Part shown: piece by piece, positions 42,957 through 48,460 of the stretch
Layout: each line of letters begins with the position of its first letter
Position numbering within the stretch: position 1 is the first letter of the stretch
NCBI GenBank assembly: GCA_035945995.1
Contig: DASYZR010000061.1
Location: 1 to 48,460, forward strand
Direction: 5' to 3'
From: a bacterium
GTDB taxonomy: Bacteria > Sysuimicrobiota > Sysuimicrobiia > Sysuimicrobiales > Segetimicrobiaceae
Length of the DNA stretch: 48,460 nt
Made by a program: the position numbers and the translations under genes
Notes under the pieces: model-generated
What the model was told of the DNA's origin: nothing
Seen by the model: the letters and a program-made list of their open reading frames with translations, nothing else
The model's database searches: none

Positions 42957-43693
42957 CACGGACCCTCCGCGGCGTCGCCCGCCGCCGTCAGCAGGGCTTC
43001 GAGCCGGACGCTGCCCTCGTAGAGCGCGCGGCCGACGATCGCGCCCTCGAGACCGGCGGACTCGAACGGCCGAAGCCGGCGCACGTCCTCGACCGACGTC
43101 ACGCCGCCGGCCACAATGACCGGAACGCGCACCGCGGCCAGCACCTCCGCGAGCGAGGTGAGGTCGGGACCGCCCAGCATGCCGTCGCGGCGCGTGTTCG
43201 TGTAGACAATCCGCCGCACGCCGGCGTCCGTCACCCGCGCGGCGGCGTCGGTCGCGCTCAGGTCCGTCACGGTCGTCCAGCCTTCGGTCACCACGCGTCC
43301 GTCGCGGGCGTCGATCGCCGCGGCGATCCGGTCGCCGAAGCGCGTGCAGGCGTCCCGCAGGAGGTCCGGGGAGCCGATCGCGGCCGTGCCGAGGATAACC
43401 CGGGCCGCCCCCGCGGCGAGGAGGCGTTCGATCGTCGGGAGATCCCGCACCCCGCCCCCGACCTGCACCGGCACCGCGGCCGAGGCGAGCACCCGCTCCA
43501 CGGCGTCCGGGTTGCCGGGCCGGCCGCCGAACGCCCCGTCGAGATCCACGACGTGGAGCCACCGCGCCCCCGCCGCCGTCCAGCGCTGCGAGGCGGCGAC
43601 GGGATCGTCGTAGACGAGCTCGCGGTCGCGCGCGCCCTGGATCAGCCGGACCACCCGGCCGCCTCGGATGTCAACCGCCGGCAGCACCAACAC
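42956..43693 (-). CDS. hisA: Phosphoribosylformimino-AICAR-P isomerase
   Basis: 245 residues from the GTG at 43693, giving the usual start (M)[11 protein letters not shown] with catalytic Asp8. It overlaps the end of hisH by 23 bases. It is a TIM barrel related to HisF, with [17 protein letters not shown] (about 76-92), the second Asp in TDLSATD (about 136-142) and [15 protein letters not shown] (about 190-204). It performs the Amadori isomerisation before ring closure. Confidence 0.95.
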   Translation of the reverse strand: MLVLPAVDIRGGRVVRLIQGARDRELVYDDPVAASQRWTAAGARWLHVVDLDGAFGGRPGNPDAVERVLASAAVPVQVGGGVRDLPTIERLLAAGAARVILGTAAIGSPDLLRDACTRFGDRIAAAIDARDGRVVTEGWTTVTDLSATDAAARVTDAGVRRIVYTNTRRDGMLGGPDLTSLAEVLAAVRVPVIVAGGVTSVEDVRRLRPFESAGLEGAIVGRALYEGSVRLEALLTAAGDAAEGP

Positions 43694-44297
43694 CCGCCGT
43701 CCACCTCGCAAAGTTGCGCAAGATCTGCTCGCCGACCGCGCCGGACTTCTCCGGATGAAACTGCGTCGCCCAGACGTTGCCGGTTCCGGCCACCGCCGCG
43801 ATCTCCGTGCCGTACGACGCGGTCGCCGCGACGAGCGCGGGGTCCGGCGGGGCGCAGTGATAGGAGTGCACAAAGTAGACGTACGCGCCGGACGCGATCC
43901 CGTCGAGGAGCGGCGACGGCCGGTCGACCCGCAACTGGTTCCAGCCCATGTGCGGCACCTTGACCGCCGCGGGCAGACGCACGACCCGGCCCGGCAGCAC
44001 GCCGAGACCGCGGTGCAGGCCGCCCTCGCTGCTCTCCTCGAACAACAGCTGCATTCCCAGACAGATCCCGAGGAACGGCCGGCCGGAGCGGAGGTACTCG
44101 ACGATCCGGTCGGCGAAACCGCGCCGGCGGAGTTCGGCGATGGCCGGACCGAACGCGCCGTCCCCCGGCACGACGAGGGCCGCGGCGCCGTCGAGGTCGC
44201 GCGGATCGTCGGTCACCCGCACCTCGAGCCCCTGCCGGCGAAGCCCCATGCTGATGCTGTGGAGGTTGCCGGCCCCATAGTCCGCGATCACGATCAC
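43671..44297 (-). CDS. hisH: Imidazole glycerol phosphate synthase, glutamine amidotransferase subunit
   Basis: 208 residues from the GTG at 44297, overlapping the hisB stop (GTGA). It hydrolyses glutamine to feed ammonia to HisF. The triad is Cys79 (FLGICLGMQLLFE), His and Glu in QFHPEKSG (near 185-192). PGDGAFGPA (44-52) holds the oxyanion region. Length is typical. Confidence 0.95.
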   Translation of the reverse strand: MIVIADYGAGNLHSISMGLRRQGLEVRVTDDPRDLDGAAALVVPGDGAFGPAIAELRRRGFADRIVEYLRSGRPFLGICLGMQLLFEESSEGGLHRGLGVLPGRVVRLPAAVKVPHMGWNQLRVDRPSPLLDGIASGAYVYFVHSYHCAPPDPALVAATASYGTEIAAVAGTGNVWATQFHPEKSGAVGEQILRNFARWTAGVGAAGG

Positions 44298-44908
44298 GCC
44301 AGCGTTCCCTTGGTCGACGGGATCCCGGTCACGCGGGGATCCCGCTGCGTCGCCCGATCGAGCGCGAGCGCCAGCGCCTTGAACGCGGCCTCGATCACGT
44401 GGTGGCCGTTTCGTCCGTGGATGAGCATCAGGTGGAGCGTCAGGCCCGCGTTCATCGCGAAGGCGCGAAAGAATTCCTCGGTGAGGTCGGTGTCGTAGGC
44501 GCCGAGGCGCTGCCGCGCCACCGGCACCGCGTAGTGCAGGTACGGCCGGCCGCTCACGTCCACCACGGCGAGGACGAGGGCCTCGTCGAGCGGCGCGTAG
44601 GCCGACGCGTAGCGGAAGATGCCGGCACCGTCGCCGACGGCGTCTTTGAAGGCGCGGCCGAGGGCGACGCCCACGTCCTCGACCGTGTGGTGGGCGTCCA
44701 CCTCGAGATCCCCGGACGCCGCCACGGACAGGTCGAACCGGCCGTGCCTCCCGATCTGCTCGAGCATGTGATCGAGGAACGGCACGCCGGTCGCGAGATC
44801 CGCCCGGCCCGTGCCGTCGAGGTCCCAGCGCGCCTCGACCTTCGTCTCGCCCGTGCCGCGCGAGGCGCGTCCCGTGCGGCCGTTCGCCCCGCGCGAGACG
44901 GGGCTCAC
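44294..44908 (-). CDS. hisB: Imidazoleglycerol-phosphate dehydratase
   Basis: 204 residues from the GTG at 44908, overlapping the hisD stop (GTGA). It is the manganese dehydratase of histidine synthesis. LDGTGRADLATGVPFLDHML (about 29-48), the metal-binding VDAHHTVEDVGVALG (about 67-81) and the C-terminal GRNGHHVIEAAFKALA (about 170-185) are the two His-rich metal motifs. The phosphatase domain of enterobacterial HisB is absent. The first 20 residues (SPVSRGANGRTGRASRGTGE) are low-complexity, coded partly by a 19-base palindrome directly behind the hisD stop. Confidence 0.95.
   Translation of the reverse strand: MSPVSRGANGRTGRASRGTGETKVEARWDLDGTGRADLATGVPFLDHMLEQIGRHGRFDLSVAASGDLEVDAHHTVEDVGVALGRAFKDAVGDGAGIFRYASAYAPLDEALVLAVVDVSGRPYLHYAVPVARQRLGAYDTDLTEEFFRAFAMNAGLTLHLMLIHGRNGHHVIEAAFKALALALDRATQRDPRVTGIPSTKGTLA
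44886..44904. repeat. 19-base GC palindrome in the hisB 5' end
   Basis: GCCCCGCGCGAGACGGGGC lies directly after the hisD stop (44907-44905), inside the first codons of hisB. It resembles the rapZ copy at 28219 (17 of 19 positions) and the yvcK copies at 27299 and 27323. Confidence 0.65.
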
Positions 44909-46209
44909 GTGTCCAATCCTCGGGCGGTGACCGCCAGCACGTGTGCCGGGAAGTCTTCGTACCGGCCGAGCCGCTCGACGACGGGCCGGACCGCGGCGAG
45001 GCCCCGCGCATCGAGCGCGGCGACCGAGGTGGCTTTGAGATAGCTCAACACGGTGACCCCCGAGGCGACGCGGGCGAACCCGCTGGTCGGCAGCGCAGCC
45101 GGGACGCCGATCGCGTAGTTGGCGGCCGAGAACGGCGTGTCCTGACCCAGCAGCACCTCGCCGGCATGCCGCACGCCGGCGAGGGTGGCGAGCGGATCGC
45201 GCGTGGCGATCTGCAGGTGTTCGGGCGCGTAGAGGTTGACGAAGGCGACCGCCTCCTCCATCGAGCGGGCCACGACGGCGCCGCCGTAGTCGCGCATGGC
45301 CGCGTCCGCAAAGGCGCGCCGGCGCTCCGGCAGCTGCGCCAGGTAGCGCGGCAGGTGCTCCTGGACGTCGGCCACCAGCGCGTCCGACGCCGTAACGAGC
45401 AGCGCCGCGGAGTCGCTGCCGTGCTCCGCTTCGTTCAACAGGTCGAGCGCGAGCCGGTCCGCGTCGGCGCCCTCGTCGGCGAGGATCATTGACTCGGTTG
45501 GCCCGAGGACCGACAGGAGGCGCACCCCCCGCGACTGCACCGCGATCTGCGCCGCCGTGACGTAGGGGTTGCCGGGCCCGCCCAGCAGGCGGACGCGCGG
45601 CAGCGTCGCCGTCCCGCAGGCCAGCCCGGCGATGCCCGCCACCCCGTTGCACCGGAACACCTGCGGCCCGCCGAGCAGGTCGGCGGCGACCAGAATCGCC
45701 GGATCCACGCTGCCGTCCGGCCGGGGCGCCACCACGACCGCGATCTCGTCCACACCGGCCACGACGGCCGGGGTGACGAGGGTCACGAGGGTCGACGGAA
45801 ACGTACCCTTGCCGCTCGGGACGTAGAGACCGGCCGCGTCCACCGGCGACCATTTCACGCCGGTCGTAATACCGGCTTCGAGCTCGTCGAGGACGAGCGA
45901 CGGGGGCCGCAGCCGCTCGTTATAGCGGCGGGTGCGCTCGATCGCGGCGACCAGCGCCGTCCGCAGTCCGTCGTCGATCGCGTCGTGCGCGCGCCGCACC
46001 TCGTCGCCCGCGACCGCGAGCCCCTCCGGCGGCAGCGCCACGCCGTCGTACCGTGCCGTCGCCTCCACGATCGCGGCATCGCCGCGCTGCTCGACGTCCG
46101 CGATGATGGCGCCGACGTGGGCCATCCGCGCGGGATCGAAGATTTCCGCGCTCGAGCGGCGGAGAATCCGCTGCAGGCGCTCGGGCGAGGCGTCGGCCAA
46201 CCGGATCAC
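44905..46209 (-). CDS. hisD: Histidinol dehydrogenase
   Basis: 434 residues from the GTG at 46209, chosen because it overlaps the hisG stop (GTGA) as at neighbouring junctions. A GTG two codons upstream is an alternative. It is a zinc enzyme that oxidises histidinol to histidine in two NAD steps. Signatures are AGLYVPSGKGTFPSTLV, LLGGPGNPYVTAAQ, the ligand-bearing SVLGPTESMILADEGAD and LLNEAEHGSDSAALLV, and YAPEHLQI near 330. All key Glu/His positions are present. Confidence 0.96.
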   Translation of the reverse strand: MIRLADASPERLQRILRRSSAEIFDPARMAHVGAIIADVEQRGDAAIVEATARYDGVALPPEGLAVAGDEVRRAHDAIDDGLRTALVAAIERTRRYNERLRPPSLVLDELEAGITTGVKWSPVDAAGLYVPSGKGTFPSTLVTLVTPAVVAGVDEIAVVVAPRPDGSVDPAILVAADLLGGPQVFRCNGVAGIAGLACGTATLPRVRLLGGPGNPYVTAAQIAVQSRGVRLLSVLGPTESMILADEGADADRLALDLLNEAEHGSDSAALLVTASDALVADVQEHLPRYLAQLPERRRAFADAAMRDYGGAVVARSMEEAVAFVNLYAPEHLQIATRDPLATLAGVRHAGEVLLGQDTPFSAANYAIGVPAALPTSGFARVASGVTVLSYLKATSVAALDARGLAAVRPVVERLGRYEDFPAHVLAVTARGLDT

Positions 46210-46928
46210 GTCCACGGGGTCCCTCCGTCTACGCCGGGCGGCGTGAGTCCCTCGGCGGGGGACGCCGGCCGGGCCACTGCGGCGCGCAGGCCGTCGATCA
46301 CCGACGCGACGGCGCCGGCGCGGCTGCGCAGGCTGACGCGGTTGACCACGAGGCGCGCCGTCGACGGGAAGAGCTCGGCCACTTCGACGAGGCCGTTCTC
46401 GCGCAGCGTGCGTCCGCTCATCACGAGATCCATGATGCCGTCGGCCAGGCCGACCTGCGGCGCCAATTCCACGGTCCCGTTCATCGGAATGATCTCGACC
46501 GGCCGGCCCCGGCTCCCGAAGTGCCGTTCGGTGATCCGGGGATACTTCGTGGCGATCCGGAGCGGCACGAGGCGCTCCCAGGTCCCGGCGAGCGGCTCGG
46601 GAAACGCCAGCACGCCGCGGCACGCGCCGAAGCCGAGGTCGACCAATTCGTAGACGTCGCGGCCCTGCTCGAGCAGCACATCCTTGCCGGCCACGCCGAG
46701 GTCGGCCGCGCCGTGCTCGACATAGGTGAGCAGATCGACGGGCTTGGCGATCAGGCACCGGATCGCCGGGGTCGTGCCGGGCACGATGAGGCGGCGGCTC
46801 GTGCGCCAGGCGTCGCCGTCGACGTATCCGGCCGCCTCGAGCGTCTGCATCGTGTCGTCGAGCAGGCGGCCGGACGGCACCGCGATCGTCACGAGGTCCG
46901 CGCCGCGTGGGTCGCGCGCGCGCGTCAT
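46206..46928 (-). CDS. hisG: ATP phosphoribosyltransferase, short form
   Basis: 240 residues. It commits PRPP and ATP to histidine synthesis. VTIAVPSGRLLDDTMQTLEAAG (13-34, read in parts), ADLGVAGKDVLLE (about 75-87) and the PRPP loop ELAPQVGLADGIMDLVMSGRTL (near 153-174) identify it. It lacks the C-terminal regulatory ACT-like domain, so it belongs to the short form that needs HisZ, which is encoded directly upstream with an ATGA overlap. About 10 N-terminal residues are extra. Confidence 0.95.
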   Translation of the reverse strand: MTRARDPRGADLVTIAVPSGRLLDDTMQTLEAAGYVDGDAWRTSRRLIVPGTTPAIRCLIAKPVDLLTYVEHGAADLGVAGKDVLLEQGRDVYELVDLGFGACRGVLAFPEPLAGTWERLVPLRIATKYPRITERHFGSRGRPVEIIPMNGTVELAPQVGLADGIMDLVMSGRTLRENGLVEVAELFPSTARLVVNRVSLRSRAGAVASVIDGLRAAVARPASPAEGLTPPGVDGGTPWT

Positions 46929-48214
46929 GACACCGTCTCGCGCGCCACGGTCCCGGCCGCCACCCCGGCGGCGAGGTCCGCCACGGGCACGGTGCGCTCG
47001 GGGGCCTCGCCCTCCCGGACGCGGGCCGTTCCGTTGCCGACCAGGATCGCACGCGGCACACCCCGCCGCGCCGCCTCCGCCGCCACCTCGTCCCAGGACC
47101 GGTCAAGCACTTCCAGCACGACGGCGAGGCCGTGCGCTCGAAGCGCCCGCGCGCAGGCCGCCGCGCCGCCGCGGCATCCCGGCTCCCACGCGACCATCGC
47201 GTCCGGCGCCCACTCCGGCGCACCGCCTCCCGGACCCTCCGCCGTCTCCGCGGCCAGCACCCGCTCGATCCGGACCGCGAACCCGGTGGCGGGCAGCGAC
47301 ACCCCGAACCGCTCGAGCAGGGCGTCGTACCGGCCGCCGCCCAGCAGCGGCGCGCCGAGGGACGCCGTGTGCCCCTCGAAGACGATGCCGGTGTAATAGT
47401 CGAAGTCGCGAATGATGCTCAGGTCGATCGTCACCGTGTCGGCGACTCCGTGCGCCGTGAGCGCCTCGACGAGGGCCTCGAGATCCCGGACGACGGCGCG
47501 GCCGGCCGGCGTGTGCACCAGCCGGCGGGCGTCCTCCAGGGCACCGGCGCCCCGCAGGGCCGGCAGGGCCATGAGGGCGTCGAGGCGTTCGGCCGGCGCG
47601 CGGTGGCGCTCCAGCAGATCGCGGAGGCCGACGAAGTCCTTCTGGTAGAGGAGGGCCCGCACGTCGGCGGCGTCCGCCTCCGAGAGGTCCAGGCCGGCCA
47701 GCACACCCTGCAGAAATCCGACGTGCCCGAGGCTCAGGGTGAACGCCGGCGCCTCGGCCGCGCGGAGGGACGCGACCGCCAGCGCCACGATCTCGGCGTC
47801 GGCGTCGACGCCCCGCGCGCCGATCAATTCGCACCCGACCTGCGGGAACTCCCGGAGGCGCGCGGAACCGGCCTCGCGGCCGCGGAAGACCTGACCGGCG
47901 TAGGCTGTGCGCAGGGGCAGCGGCTCGTCTCGAAGCCGCGTCGCGACGAGTCGCGCGACCGACGTCGTCATCTCGGGCCGCAGCGCCAGCAGCTCGCCGC
48001 CGCGGTCGACCAGCTTGAACAGCCGGTCCGCGGCGCCGGCGCCCTCGCCCAGCACCAGCACGTCGAGGTACTCGAGCGTCGGGGTGGCGACCTCACGGTA
48101 CCCCCAACGCGCGGCTTCCGCGAGCACGCCGCCGGTCGCCGCGCGGATGCGGGCGGCCTGCCGGGGCAGCCAATCGCGGGTCCCGGCCGGGATCAGTTGC
48201 CAGCGCTCGCGCAT
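46925..48214 (-). CDS. hisZ: ATP phosphoribosyltransferase regulatory subunit
   Basis: 429 residues. It is a paralogue of histidyl-tRNA synthetase that binds and regulates short HisG. The class II core has PAGTRDWLP (9-17), a motif-2 form YAGQVFRGREAGSARLREFPQVG (about 104-126, read in parts) and GGGRYDALLERFG (about 298-310). A C-terminal anticodon-binding-like domain (about 335-420) is kept. The genuine HisRS signature is weakened and the operon context (before hisG) supports HisZ. The ATG is preceded by GAGG, which sits in the loop of a small CTTTA/TAAAG hairpin (48216-48231). Confidence 0.9.
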   Translation of the reverse strand: MRERWQLIPAGTRDWLPRQAARIRAATGGVLAEAARWGYREVATPTLEYLDVLVLGEGAGAADRLFKLVDRGGELLALRPEMTTSVARLVATRLRDEPLPLRTAYAGQVFRGREAGSARLREFPQVGCELIGARGVDADAEIVALAVASLRAAEAPAFTLSLGHVGFLQGVLAGLDLSEADAADVRALLYQKDFVGLRDLLERHRAPAERLDALMALPALRGAGALEDARRLVHTPAGRAVVRDLEALVEALTAHGVADTVTIDLSIIRDFDYYTGIVFEGHTASLGAPLLGGGRYDALLERFGVSLPATGFAVRIERVLAAETAEGPGGGAPEWAPDAMVAWEPGCRGGAAACARALRAHGLAVVLEVLDRSWDEVAAEAARRGVPRAILVGNGTARVREGEAPERTVPVADLAAGVAAGTVARETVS

Positions 48215-48257
48215 ACTTTACCTCGATAAAGCGATAGAGTAATAAAGCACTCCGGCC

Positions 48258-48286
48258 ATCCTAACACGGGAACCGCGATCCGTCAA
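48258..48286 (-). promoter_or_regulatory. Sigma70 promoter of the his operon
   Basis: TTGACG (48286-48281) and TAGGAT (48263-48258), 17 bases apart on the minus strand. The predicted start is near 48251. The short leader is AT-rich and carries two GCTTTAT copies. The -35 box ends only about 10 bases from the insertion-sequence repeat. Confidence 0.7.
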
Positions 48287-48296
48287 CGGCGCGATC

Positions 48297-48358
48297 TGCC
48301 TCATAAATAATGTTACCGGGCGAAGTCCTGATGCCTCATAACCCCTGTTACCGAGGGC
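48297..48358. repeat. Two direct repeats (35-base period) at the IS end
   Basis: TGCCTCATAA plus TGTTACCG is found at 48297-48318 and again at 48332-48353, each with a 4-base spacer between the two blocks (ATAA, then CCCC). The period is exactly 35 bases. Such repeats at an element end usually bind the transposase. Confidence 0.7.
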
Positions 48359-48370
48359 GCAGGAGGCATC

Positions 48371-48460
48371 ATGGGCCCGCAGAGCATCCGCGAATACATC
48401 GCCTCCCTCGGACCACGGTATCGCGCTGCCCCGAAAACCGCCAAGAGCCGGATGCTGGAT
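48371..48460 (+). CDS. Transposase, N-terminal 30 codons (truncated by window edge)
   Basis: ATG at 48371 with AGGAGG at 48361-48366. The peptide begins MGPQSIREYIASLGPRYR and continues to SRMLD at the edge. The pattern of REY, a basic RYR and a K..R.LLDE-like helix is the start seen in DDE transposases with an N-terminal helix-turn-helix (IS481-like / unclassified integrase-core group). Only 30 residues are visible, so the family is tentative. Confidence 0.6.
   Translation, partial: MGPQSIREYIASLGPRYRAAPKTAKSRMLD

Larger units (their letters stand above)
48297..48460 (+). mobile_element. Left end of an insertion sequence (rest outside window)
   Basis: A repeated terminal sequence followed at 48371 by the start of a transposase gene. 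The right end is beyond the window. The exact outer boundary is not certain, and 48297 is the first base of the first repeat. Confidence 0.6.

Noticed and set aside
46925-48214. Histidyl-tRNA synthetase (hisS)
   Set aside because: The gene heads a his operon directly before a short HisG, which needs HisZ. The catalytic signatures look weakened, although the anticodon-binding-like domain is kept.

Overview
The window is about 48.5 kb of GC-rich bacterial chromosome. It is almost entirely coding, and no stretch over 300 bases lacks a gene. The core gene content fits an uncultured member of the Terrabacteria (Bacillota / Deinococcota / Chloroflexota side of the tree). The pointers are the rapZ-yvcK pair, the DUF881 / small-basic-protein pair, the gap-pgk-tpiA-secG run, short HisG with HisZ, a Thermus-like V/A-type ATPase operon, and a mycobacterial Sdh1-like succinate dehydrogenase. 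I cannot name the phylum from sequence alone.

Left edge (1-2656): a foreign-looking, less GC-rich island inserted against the 3' end of a tRNA-Leu(GAG) gene. It holds the first 178 codons of a reverse transcriptase of the defence-associated (Abi / unknown-group) kind, which runs off the window. Upstream of that is the C-terminal part of an unrecognised protein. Next to the tRNA is a frameshifted large serine recombinase. This is the most interesting accessory region.

From 2858 to 18483, all on the minus strand, lies a V-type ATPase operon (subunits H/G, I, K, E, C, F, A, B, D). It continues almost without gaps into a Clp1-like polynucleotide kinase, DUF881, a small basic protein, gap, pgk, tpiA, secG, a nicotinate phosphoribosyltransferase and a small secreted protein. 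From 18678 to 25713 is a nuo operon with only the seven membrane subunits (A, H, J, K, L, M, N). From 25863 to 28608 are yvcK, rapZ and a holin-like membrane protein. From 28661 to 34895 is a TCA block: sucD, sucC, mdh, sdhB, sdhA, sdhC.

The only long plus-strand run (35028-38066) carries a Clp-fold serine protease, NADP-type isocitrate dehydrogenase and a cis-prenyltransferase. The minus strand then resumes with a cobalamin adenosyltransferase, an S9 peptidase, and a histidine operon (hisZ-G-D-B-H-A-F-IE) that ends with a metallophosphoesterase. The right edge holds the start of an insertion sequence, placed just upstream of the his promoter.

Together the core genes encode lower glycolysis, half of the TCA cycle, the entry of electrons into the quinone pool, and the rotary ATPase that uses or makes the ion gradient. 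Most junctions are 4-base stop/start overlaps (ATGA or GTGA), so translational coupling looks general. A family of short GC palindromes recurs next to stop codons and even inside reading frames (yvcK, rapZ, hisB, icd, atpA). Good sigma70-type promoters are visible for the tRNA, secG, V-ATPase, nuo and his units.
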